A stretch of DNA of 64,000 bases from Cydia pomonella (lineage: Eukaryota > Arthropoda > Insecta > Lepidoptera > Tortricidae): NCBI RefSeq assembly GCF_033807575.1, contig NC_084704.1, positions 9,695,056 to 9,759,055 of the forward strand, written 5' to 3'. Made by a program: the position numbers and the translations under genes. A model generated the notes under the pieces. It was not told where the DNA came from and ran no database searches. It worked only from the letters and a program-made list of their open reading frames with translations. Positions 45,601-52,300 of the stretch are shown piece by piece; position 1 is the stretch's first letter; every line of letters begins with the position of its first letter.

Positions 45601-48216
45601 GGTACTTTTATTTTATTTTATTGTTTATTAATTATTCCTATTTTGTTGTCTCAATTTTCTTTTGTGCCATTTTTATTTTGTTCCTGTAATAATTTGTGTT
45701 CTTTATGATGATTTAAACTTTATATTGTGTATTTTTGCAGCTGCCAAATAAATGATTTATCTATCTATCTATCATTAAATGGAAGCCATAGCAGTATTAG
45801 CAGTCCATCAAATTTCAAGGATATTTGGAATTTTGTTATAATACGTCATTTTTAATTTTAATACGATATGCCATGGAAATCATAAGAAAAATGAGAGCTA
45901 TAGATCGGATTGAAGGTCATTGGGACCAGGTAACCCCTTAATGCAAGCCAGTTACTAGTGAAAGTTGGGAAATCAAGTTATTATACCTATCCTACATTCA
46001 TTTCCAAACCCTATTTTACTACTTTACTGACCATAGCAACCTATATTAATCAAATTATCAAGAAAAATAACAAATTATTGATTTTTCTTAAAAAACCTGA
46101 AAGTAAAGGTCACGCCGAAAACACGCCGCCGCCACCTATTTATTGGCAAACGCCGCCGCCGATAATTGTTTAATCGGCGCACACTTCTAATTACCCGGTG
46201 AGCCCCTACTCAGAATTTAAAATTTTAGGTAAATATCTCCATCGCACTGACGGGGACAGCTCATAAAATTAGTGCGATAAGGATAACTGCAGCTCAAGCG
46301 AAAAATCCTGCGTACTATTCTCAGAAATAGAGGTTTCGTTCTCGACATTTTCCTCCTCTAAAATTTAACCAATGAGAATGGGAAAAAAATTATCTGTGAT
46401 GACCGTTTTGATTTTTGCGTTTATTGTTGCTGATCTTGTATGCTAGGCGTCTGTTTACGGCGTATTTGTCTGTTAATATGCGTAGATACTGATAATATCG
46501 AACTCATTTAAAAAAAATATTCATCTAGGGCCAAAATCTAGAGAGGAAAAAAATGTCGAGAACCATTGTATGGAATAAGCACTAATGTATCCTCTTAAGT
46601 TAGGTATGTGGAAAAAATTACCATACATATTCAACTACTTACCTATGCTATACAAAGTGTACCTAGGTTTCGTTTTACAACAAGCAGTATCTATTGCAAG
46701 TTATGAGTGAATTAAACCTCTTAAGTCAGTGGTTCCCAAATGCTCCGACGCACCTAACAAAAACTGCCTAATTCAGGACCCACCCCTTGACCGTCCTAAA
46801 AAGGGGTACGAAATATCGCTCACGCTCAAATTACAGGGTGGTTAGGGCCCACTAAATATTCTCTCGCGACCCATAGTTCGGGAAATCCTGCTCTAAGTAT
46901 ATACGTACTCTATGTTTACCTATGTATGTAGTGATAAGCCTAGAACTTAATAAAGTGTCGTATATTTTTATTATTACATTTCAGCTCGAGTGGAGTCGCG
47001 ATACTGCGTAAAGGTGTATCAGGATGAGTGTTACCCAGTCTATTGCAACTCGACCAAAACGTGGAAAATGACCTGTCCGTGCCGGGGCGACCTCTGCAAT
47101 GGACCTAACACTGAGAGAGAGAACGAGGCCTTCGCTCTTCTCCCCAAATTAGTAGCTAAGACACACAATGCGCGGATCAAAAAAAGAACAGCTTATGCAG
47201 CACCACATTTAATAAAGCATGAAAGGAAGAACCGAATAATCAGCAACGATGACGCAGAAATTCACAATATGTCTAACCTTAGTTCAAAGGAGATGAATAA
47301 CGTGACGCACGATAATAAACTTATTGTAACTGAAAATGATGCATCTAACATTGATGGTAATATGAATCAGCAATCCAGAAATATGCAGTCAGATCAACCA
47401 GTCAATATAATAGTCGAACAGCACAGTGAAGACAATACTCAAAGTACTGTTGCTAATATAGACAATATGCAGACATCGACTGCTGTCAATAATCCACTTA
47501 TCGAAATTGAGATTCATGTCAGTGATCCAACAGAAAAACCGAATGCCATAAAAGAAGACGAGCCACCTTGCACCGACTCTCCAACTACGGCAGAATCCAA
47601 CAAAGCAGGCAAAATTACAGAAGCTGCAAAAATTGAGGAATCGTCTCTGGCTACTACAGCTAAAAGCATGTTAGAGACTGATGCTGCTATGAAAACCACA
47701 GAAAATATGAATACCGTTGAAAGCGATACGGTCAAACCAACAGAAACTGTTCAACAGACTGCTATAGACACAAAATCCACAAACAAACTACATGCTGAAC
47801 CACCGACGAGCACAACCGAAATCATGCCAAACGATCAAACCATGAATTCTATTGATCATATGCAAAATGATTCTCCACTTGTAAACCCAACAGACACCGT
47901 TCACATAAAAACTACAGAATTAATTAAAGTAGATCAACCGCCAACTATGGACACAGTGAAAGCAACTAGTGGTATTCCTACAGCAGAAGCTCTTCAACAA
48001 AACGGGAGCCCTCCTGTGTCTAAAGCTCCTGTTCTAGTTACAGAAAAACCTACTGAACCTACAACTATGGAAGCCACAACAGTCCCCACCATTTTGACCA
48101 CTAGGGAGTCAATAACAATACAGACAACTACACCAGCACCTCGTCGTAAAAACAACTCAGTACGAATAACATTTAGTTACACGCTAATAGTTCTTATTTG
48201 CTCAGTAAATTTGTAG
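19350..48216 (+). CDS. Ly6/uPAR-domain secreted protein with Thr/Ser-rich stalk (gene span, 3 coding exons)
   Basis: Three exons join with matching phases (1 and 1) into 1446 nt, 481 residues. Residues 1-22 are a signal peptide (WTTGFLLHAAFILLSG core). Residues 29-109 are a cysteine-rich domain starting CYWC and ending CPCRGDLCN, with 11 cysteines. The closing LCN and the intron inside the domain fit the Ly6/three-finger superfamily of insects (Quiver/Sleepless, Boudin and relatives). Residues about 113-465 form a low-complexity stalk rich in Thr, Ser, Asn and Glu, with several N-glycosylation sequons. The C-terminus is a 16-residue hydrophobic stretch after RRKNNS with nothing behind it, as in GPI-anchored proteins. 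Family members act at the cell surface in ion-channel or receptor trafficking or septate junction assembly; which of these applies here is unknown. The long stalk is unusual for small Ly6 proteins. Confidence 0.8.
19815..19925 (+). repeat. Short dispersed repeat, copy 1
   Basis: The stretch gtaaatatattttc ... gaaaatggggactacg ... cttTcctct-like is repeated in the same direction at about 26445-26555, with gtaaatatattttc, aaaatggggtctacg and ttttcctctt. Both copies lie in Ly6 intron 1. Unknown family. Confidence 0.4.
20240..20385. mobile_element. Palindromic MITE
   Basis: The left arm (tagccgacgtgccgataacg then ctccgtagcg) pairs imperfectly with the right arm (cgctacggagcgttaacgat then cggcacc). 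Between them is tctctctctatcactcttcc and atattagtgcg. The ctctctctatc / actaatat words and the cggcacgt ends resemble the unit of the minisatellite at 14274-14815, so this family may have seeded it. Confidence 0.6.
22045..22800. mobile_element. GGTTCCG-type lepidopteran repeat with internal duplication
   Basis: It begins agggttccgtagccaaatgg and ends with a gtacggaacccgtcatggg stretch followed by cgagtccgactcgcacttgg, a pair of ends seen again at 27868-28110 and 54290-54650. Inside, about 200 bases are duplicated in tandem (22231-22430 and 22461-22650), each with a long C-run (16 to 18 Cs). Non-coding. Confidence 0.6.
23540..23695. mobile_element. MITE fragment related to 63567-63805
   Basis: Contains atatgtactgtaaaacgttg, tcgatacacgtgcgaatttc and cacttgtatcg. 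These words occur in reverse complement in the MITE at 63567-63805. Non-coding. Confidence 0.5.
24303..26028 (+). mobile_element. 1.7-kb TA-flanked non-autonomous DNA transposon, copy 1
   Basis: Terminal inverted repeats aggtgactgtgggcaagacc (left) and, on the other strand, aggtcactgtgggcaagacc (right) are each flanked by TA. This fits a Tc1/mariner-type target duplication. Length is 1726 bp. Several subterminal copies of gacggacttgcc / agtccgtc words are present. The only reading frame is an unrecognised 88-codon one, so it needs a transposase from elsewhere. An inverted near-full copy lies at 60209-61930. A SINE sits inside at 25200-25375 in both copies. Confidence 0.85.
25200..25375 (+). 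mobile_element. SINE inside the 1.7-kb transposon
   Basis: A truncated tRNA-like head (cccgaatcccggtaggggca) is followed by acagatatttgttccttcag and the 3' body cgtcgcctagcatcaatagt ... cggccaatatttattcattt. The same SINE occupies the same place in copy 2 (60820-61015), so it was present before the element was copied. Confidence 0.75.
26445..26830. repeat. Mixed fragments of dispersed moth repeats
   Basis: Includes the second copy of the 19815-19925 repeat, the word tggaagagatcccttatagg followed by ataagttcgcctttgtac (found again at about 62183-62218), and a short tggcaaacaagcagacggg LINE-end fragment near 26763. No gene. Confidence 0.4.
27599..27700. repeat. AT microsatellite with a long hairpin
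   Basis: A (TA)n run at 27600-27627 is followed by a palindrome whose arms are acgtacctaacgaccagata plus a TA run, and its exact reverse complement ending at about 27700. The long reading frames on both strands here are microsatellite translations (YIYIYI) and not genes. Confidence 0.8.
27868..28110. mobile_element. GGTTCCG-type repeat with internal palindrome
   Basis: Ends are agggttccatacccaaagg and gtacggaaccctcggtgggc. Near the middle, acggttcatgagatacagcc and its reverse complement are separated by a short spacer made of more of the same words (ggtgacaggctgtatctggt), a perfect local inverted duplication. Confidence 0.6.
28376..28517. mobile_element. Foldback with perfect 43-bp arms
   Basis: The left arm starts caattctgtggccctagtga and ends acaagtctctggcag. 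The right arm (28475-28517) is its exact reverse complement. The 56-base centre pairs partly (gtgtaaaggggtgtaag with cttatgcccttatacac). Non-coding. Confidence 0.8.
29680..29830 (+). mobile_element. Half copy of the CGGCCCGATT MITE
   Basis: Matches the left half of the element at 33089-33648 (ggcccgattcaaagaatgat, gatcttggaaagatcttta, cgctgtgatcccaataagat). The right half is missing or replaced. Confidence 0.65.
29860..30190 (-). mobile_element. SINE-like repeat (S family), copy 2
   Basis: A T-run of 16, then atactacgtcggtggcaaac, ccgaccctaaccccaccccc, actcaccggcaggaacacaa and continuing further than other copies (cccagttgggctctgctcta, gaatgacatctgctgtgctg). It is the longest copy in the window. 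The T-run marks the 3' tail on the - strand. Confidence 0.7.
30627..30733. mobile_element. Palindromic MITE
   Basis: The arms gcgcgactgacttcggctaa ... ggcaacaaccatagg and cctatgcttgtcgcctttgc ... cgaagttagtcgcgc are near-perfect reverse complements around a centre containing gctccgatcgccgtg. The frames on both strands are by-products. Confidence 0.65.
33089..33648. mobile_element. CGGCCCGATT MITE carrying a nested insertion
   Basis: Terminal inverted repeats are perfect over 19 bases (cggcccgatttgaagaatg and cattcttcaaatcgggccg). The left half is shared with 29680-29830. The centre is interrupted at 33222-33484 by another element. Confidence 0.75.
33222..33484. mobile_element. 263-bp hAT-like MITE with 8-bp target duplication
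   Basis: Flanked on both sides by atctacga (33214-33221 and 33485-33492), an 8-bp direct repeat. Its ends are imperfect inverted repeats sharing aggcaaggaac (atggaaggaagaggcaagga on the left; on the other strand of the right end, atggagaggcaaggaac). An 8-bp duplication points to the hAT superfamily, though other families also make 8 bp. Confidence 0.65.
34213..34350 (-). repeat. R1-family dispersed repeat
   Basis: Starts aaacgagcaattcttgtata, then gggggcgaaaaatcgatcta, acacgcatttttgag and gggcaaggctcgctctccca. It is opposite in direction to the copy at 15245-15416. Confidence 0.6.
34726..34916. mobile_element. 191-bp palindromic MITE
   Basis: The ends gtacccctagtgtaa and ttacactaggggtac are perfect inverted repeats. 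Inner arms also pair (cgtttgcgtttagtctcatt with a aatgacacttaacgcaaacg stretch). Non-coding. Confidence 0.8.
36222..36256. repeat. Perfect 15-bp hairpin
   Basis: cgcctattagatacc and ggtatctaataggcg surround the five bases tgcct. It sits immediately before a LINE fragment. Confidence 0.8.
36290..36560 (-). pseudogene. LINE reverse transcriptase fragment
   Basis: On the - strand a frame reads GTEEDIASRVAKANATFAQL and, after a frame change, TVLLYGCET. This matches the region just after the RT palm of RTE/CR1-like elements (a GGTEEDI..R..KA...F..L helix followed by a VLLYGxETW block). Stops and frameshifts make it dead. Confidence 0.6.
39211..39250. repeat. Perfect 17-bp hairpin inside gypsy pol
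   Basis: aatgaatatgtaggcac and gtgcctacatattcatt flank gtacat. The inverted copy lies within an otherwise open frame (38983-39297) and probably arose by a local template switch. Confidence 0.8.
39394..39586 (+). mobile_element. SINE-like repeat (S family), copy 3, inside gypsy
   Basis: 5'-truncated copy from tagtctcatagtgttgtgtt through accatcaggcaggccgtatg to an 18-A tail. The gypsy frame is interrupted and flanked by aactag on both sides (39388-39393 and 39587-39592), an apparent 6-bp target duplication. Confidence 0.75.
39873..40668 (-). pseudogene. LINE 3' end inserted in gypsy pol
   Basis: Flanked by agacagt on both sides (39866-39872 and 40669-40675), a 7-bp target duplication. On the - strand a C-terminal RT-ORF remnant reads FTVHAVKLWNEIPVSVRQS and ends SDTLVTTS, followed by an AT-rich 3' region and an (ATAC)n-like tail at the left edge. 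Two overlapping frames indicate a frameshift. The AVKLWNxIP block is typical of Jockey/CR1-like LINE C-termini. Confidence 0.75.
40669..41488 (+). pseudogene. Gypsy reverse transcriptase and RNase H part
   Basis: An open frame covers the RT palm (SLDLASGYYQVPM, RMPFGLANAPSVFQR) and the thumb (FIGLTSYFRRFI), then RNase H (ELEIHRDASRSG, HSYELETLAVVCALD). The catalytic box that should be YMDD reads YMDN. A TGA ends the frame at 41488, while homologous sequence continues (DLIPRVARW near 41570). RT activity is therefore not expected. Confidence 0.85.
41940..42617 (+). pseudogene. Gypsy integrase part with terminal self-duplication
   Basis: A zinc-binding part (HDDLGH then CKACLNC) is followed by a catalytic core: LHTDHCGPLP (first Asp), IISDRG (second Asp) and NGQIERYNR (Glu), close to the D,D35E spacing. 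The frame then repeats KVFNEYFYLYAVPRRIIS because 59 bases (42285-42343) recur exactly at 42552-42610, and stops at 42615-42617. The C-terminal part of integrase is missing. Confidence 0.85.
42618..43521. other. Intron sequence after gypsy relic
   Basis: No LTR matching the 37.0-37.5 kb side was recognised. AT-rich; a 74-codon frame at 42623-42847 has no recognisable domain. Confidence 0.4.
43522..43671 (+). CDS. Ly6 gene coding exon 2 (first half of cysteine domain)
   Basis: Acceptor ttgtaccttcag and donor ccac|gttagt. It is phase 1 in and out, 150 bases, and encodes the CYWCGPLAEQ start and CEPGYNYCAIV (cysteines 29, 32, 48, 57, 64). The exon is GC-rich compared with the introns. Other open frames over this exon are shadows. 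Confidence 0.8.
44245..44289. repeat. Perfect 20-bp hairpin
   Basis: caccgattaaagtaactgag and its exact reverse complement flank taatc. Confidence 0.8.
44535..44652. mobile_element. Palindromic MITE
   Basis: gagggtctaccgggaaccac ... caacgtgttgcctc on the left pairs with gaggcaacacgtcgaacgtg ... gtggtaggccctc on the right. The centre carries tcacacttacgtac and caagtgcgata. Confidence 0.65.
45014..45775 (+). pseudogene. LINE C-terminal fragment with (ATCT)n tail
   Basis: A 108-codon frame (45014-45340) contains FHTRHGTKSTRRCLLEV and FRYLATKCWNDIPPPLREL and ends AGIPYGFLVADFRI. The T.CWNxIPxxLR block and the flanking pattern are those of CR1/Jockey-like LINE C-termini. An AT-rich 3' part follows and ends with aataaatgatttatctatct at about 45750-45775, a microsatellite tail. 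5'-truncated, so inactive. Confidence 0.65.
46985..48216 (+). CDS. Ly6 gene coding exon 3 (rest of domain, stalk, C-terminal anchor)
   Basis: Acceptor ttacatttcag; the two bases ct complete a Pro codon with exon 2. The first codons give RVESRYCVKVYQDECYPVYC and then CPCRGDLCN (cysteines 79, 87, 92, 102, 104, 109). A long tail rich in Thr, Ser, Asn and Glu follows, with repeated TTE/TTA-type words. The end is RRKNNSVRITFSYTLIVLIC plus four residues, then TAG at 48214-48216. The GTG at 46990 is an internal Val codon and not a start. Confidence 0.85.
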
Positions 48217-48475
48217 ATTTAAGATTATTTTTATACCTGCTTAACTCACAAACAGCCGTATCATAGTTAAACCTATGTAATATTGATCTCTATGCTAACA
48301 ACTTGAAAACAGTTGTAGGTATCTGTTTTAAGTGATATTTTATTATGGATTTTATTTCAAACGTATCAGTGTTCATCATTGTGATATTAGTGTAGTTTAC
48401 AGTAAAGTTATAGCTATAAACTAATTGGCGATGCTATTTCAATACTGCTATGAAATAAAACTTGCACTTTACTTA
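48217..48475 (+). terminator. Ly6 3' UTR and polyadenylation signal
   Basis: AATAAA at 48454-48459 (tgctatgaaataaaacttgc) lies about 238 bases after the stop. Cleavage would be expected at about 48470-48490, which meets the 3' end of the converging CCDC174 gene. Confidence 0.55.
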
Positions 48476-48491
48476 CATTATTAGTATTTTT

Positions 48492-48497
48492 TTTATT
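48492..48497 (-). terminator. CCDC174 polyadenylation signal
   Basis: AATAAA on the - strand only 5 bases beyond the stop codon, implying a very short 3' UTR. A second possible - strand signal further downstream was not evident. Confidence 0.45.
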
Positions 48498-48501
48498 AAA
48501 A

Positions 48502-49307
48502 TCAATCAAATGTGAAGTCATAATTGGGAGGTATACGTTCTCTGCTTGACTTAGGTTCCAAACTTTTGGATCCCTGAGCATATGCTTCTCTAATATCAGA
48601 TTCGAATGGTTTGTGATTCTTAGCTTTTTTAGGCACAGGTCCATAGTAATCATATGTTGGAGGCGGAGCTACTTGCGCATGATAGGAATCATGTCTTCTT
48701 TTCTCCGTGTCTTTTTGTCGTTCATCAACTTCTTCGTCACTAATTTCATTTTGTATAGGACTTGGTTCACTGGTTTTTACGAAGTTTTTATACTGCACAT
48801 TATATTTAGGTTTAGATTTCTTGCTCGTAAAATATAAACCTTTTTGTTCAGGTTCTAAATCGCTTATATTAGGAGGTGGGGAAGCATTTGCTATGGGCCT
48901 TACATCTGACCACGTGGGTGGCGGGGGAGTTTTTACTTTGGGTATTTTATCTGAACATGAATTCGAAGATGGAGACCCATCAGAAGATACCATGTTACCT
49001 TTATCATCAAAGAAATAGTTTGACTTGTCTTTACTAGAGCCTTGTATGGGAGCGAATTCGTCTATCCTTTTAGCTCTTTGCTGCTCAACATACTCTTCTT
49101 GCGTCATTTCCCTGAATTTCTTTAGTTTTCCTTCAACACCGTCTTTACCAATGTCCCATTCTCTGACGTAAGCCTCTCGCAACTTTTGTCTTTCTTTCTC
49201 TTGTTCTTCTTTAAGCTTCTTCTCTTTTTCTTTCGCAGCTGCTTCAGCTTCATCCTTTTGTTGCGTCAAAAATTGTAAGAGACATGTTGTGAAGTCTTTT
49301 TCTTCCT
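48502..49307 (-). CDS. CCDC174: CCDC174 last exon
   Basis: Acceptor tttactcacag. The frame begins EEEKDFTTCLLQFL, passes a Lys/Glu-rich helix (KEKEKKLKEEQEKERQKLRE), the conserved YVREWDIGKDG, EEYVEQQRAKRIDEFAP, a Pro-rich part (KTPPPPTWSDV) and ends PPNYDFTFD, TGA at 48502-48504. Frames on the + strand over this exon are shadows. Confidence 0.9.
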
Positions 49308-52300
49308 CTGTGAGTAAACAAAAAGAGACCAATGAAGTAAGAAATAAACATTTTGAGGAAGCGTGTTAAGAATGCACAAGTTTATACTCCGTACGCCTAC
49401 AAAAATGAAAGTGACTGCAATGTTGGTTGTTTTCAATATTGAGTTTAAGTTGGTAAAAATAAGAAATTGTCGTCTCCCGTACAACAATTACCTATATTAT
49501 ATAATATAGCAGTAGTAGTAGCAAACTCTTTACTGTACAAAAACACATTATAAAAGTTACATACAATTAGGAAAAGCTAAGTAGAAAGGCGAACTTTATG
49601 TATAGCTATTTAATAAAATTACTCGCAGTAGTCGTGAAATAGTACATTACTATAGAGGACGGGAAACGAACGGTTGCAGGCCAAGTAGATATAGACGGCC
49701 GAGCGAGCGAGCTCGGATAGGGATACGCGGCCGGCAATCCCGTTTCTCGCCGAGATTTGTATACTGATTTTCTCAAACTTGCAATGAAATAATAATAAAA
49801 TAAAATAATGATGATGATGATTGTTTCATGTCCTTATGTGATAGGTTATAAGTATCAAATTTTCGTTCCCCTTCAGGAAACCCAGAAATAATATTTTTAA
49901 TACAGTTGCTCAAAAAGTGCTACTTTACGTAGCTGTTTAGCGTGCGGAAAGTTGGATTTCGCGAACTAGTGCTTTTTACTTTTCCACTTGTTCCAATTCA
50001 TGACTACTTATTGATGAGTGTTAACGTTAGTTTCCTTTAAAAATCGTAATCAACATAAAAACCTACTGTTAATGTAAAAATAATAAATATAAGCATATTT
50101 CATATTTTATTACTTACCTCTTCATCATTATAACACTTTTATTTTTTAATATTGAATATTGAAAAACCGTTCTTAATAAGTTGTCTGAATGGAACGGAAT
50201 AGCTGCCGAAATGCCTGTTAAAGCAGAGGCGTTTTTTTTACTGCAAGAATGTTTTAAGTTTCCAAAGGCAACATTCGATATTGTTTTCATACAATTTAAA
50301 TATACGATATACAAATAATCGTAAATAACGATATTAAGGTAATAATAGTATAATCTTTTATATTTACAATTGTTTCTGTCTTATAGTCCATATAGAACAT
50401 GCATAAAAAATTACTTGTTATTTTTTCGCAACTGTATTAAAAAAAGGCGTTCGATACACGTGCAGAAATGTCATTCTTCACTGGTCCCGAGTCTTGCCTT
50501 GTCTTGCGCTTGATTCTCGGTACTCGTGACGTAATGACATACTTTCCGCACTAGCATCAAAATGTACTATTAATACAAAAAAGAAAAAAAAAGAAAAAAG
50601 ACAAAAAAGCAGTATGGCAGAATTTTGCTTATAGGTTTCTTATGGTTGAATGCCAAGACGTGCCATAATTTGACGTTTAAAAACAAAAGAAAGTTACCTA
50701 ACAGGCCTAGGTGTGTAAGGCTGTATGAAATTCCTTTACATATCATCTTCACTCATTGCACTTGATATGTAGTATTTCCGGACCTAATTTGAAGTAAGTC
50801 ATATCTACATTTAATTACAAGTTTGAGAAAAGTACTTTGTTTATACTCGGCCAAATGTGCAATAGATGGACTCGTATCTTCGAAGGCCTCCCCTAATGGG
50901 TTAGCCTTCAAACTAACTCGTTCATCTATTGATCACTTTTTTCTAGCCTCTTCAACAATGAACTATTATAACTTCGGATTAGAAAGTTCACTTTTCATAA
51001 AGCGGGGTTGAAATTTAAAATACCTATGTAACTACCGATGACGACTGTTACCCACGTTTTTCAGTAAAGACATAATCTAAAAGATTTAACACGCGTTCTT
51101 TATTATTCATATTTATTTTACTTTCCTTGAAAAAGTAGAGTGCGGGGAATTCACCCTTTTTTACTCTCGGACATATTGGCGCTATACGTTCGTTCGTGCG
51201 CCAAAGTATCTCGGGTGCAATGGATCACTTTCGACCCATTCGACCCTCGAATAATTAAGTATTGTTACGAAGCGAAATACCCCCGGTGTACGCGAGAGGC
51301 GCTATGCATGTGTTTACCTTTGTTGGGTTCCTCGGGCGGCAGGCCGGCGCGGGCGCGCTGGCGGGCCCTGGCGGCGGCCACGCGCGCGGCCAGCAGCTGG
51401 TCGCGCCGCGCGCGCCGCCGCTCCGCCTCCTGCTGCGCCGCCAGCGTCTCCGCGCGCTCCCGCTTCAACGCCTCCATCTGCTTGCGCCGCTCGGCCTCGT
51501 CGGTGCTGAACGAGAAGTAGCCGACGCCGTGGATGCGGGCCTCTGTAACGAGTGGATACAATCAACAAACTAGAGATATCGTTTCAGAAGAGAGCGATTT
51601 AGGTATGAAGTTTCGAGTTACCAAAAACTTAAGTAGAGAGCTGTACTTACCTACTATACTACTACTTGTTTTAACTTTGTAGTAAATAAATGCTCATGTG
51701 TAACCCGAACGTCATTTTTAACACCATTAAAATAAGAGACCACATGATGAAATCTAAGAAAATTGAAATCTCCGTATTTACTTTTTTTACTGAATCAAAT
51801 CCCTGTTAGTCTGTTATACAGTGAATAATGTAAGACATCAAAGTATTGTACAAACCATCGAAGAGCAAGTCTTGGTAATGTATATCCTTGTCTTTAGCGA
51901 GTAGTTCTCGTTCCTTCTGGTCCCATTTTTCACGCAAAGACTGCAAATAGTCATTCGTTTTTTGCACCAATAGAGGTTTCTCAACTAGAGGAACTTCCTG
52001 GAATACAATAAATGAAATATTAGTTTAGTTATGCGAACTTAGAAAAAATGCTAAATATGATTTATGTAAAATATACCTAACACAACACGTTTTTAAAAAT
52101 CAGGAACACACATGCGGCGCAAGTCGAGGCTTTTTACAAACCACAACCAGTGAGCTGTCAGGTTGAGTGTTTGTTAGTTACTAATCATTCATAGCATGGA
52201 ACAATTATCTACATTTCCATGAAACATTAAAAAAATATGGGTTATATAATCATATTCTTACTTATCTTACATACATTAATTACGTTACATTAGTATCACA

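Larger units (their letters stand above)
43992..46197. mobile_element. 2.2-kb element with GC-rich terminal inverted repeats in Ly6 intron 2
   Basis: The left end, gctagacgtgtgcgccg, followed by gccgcc repeats and aaatcggcgtgacctt, is mirrored at the right end by aaggtcacgccgaaaacacg, more gccgcc repeats and cggcgcacacttctaattac. The arms are about 80-100 bp and imperfect. The interior holds a hairpin, a MITE and a LINE fragment. Superfamily unknown. Confidence 0.5.

Noticed and set aside
51140..51573. Arg/Ala-rich + strand frames
   Set aside because: Antisense shadows of the GC-rich CCDC174 exon 51318-51542.
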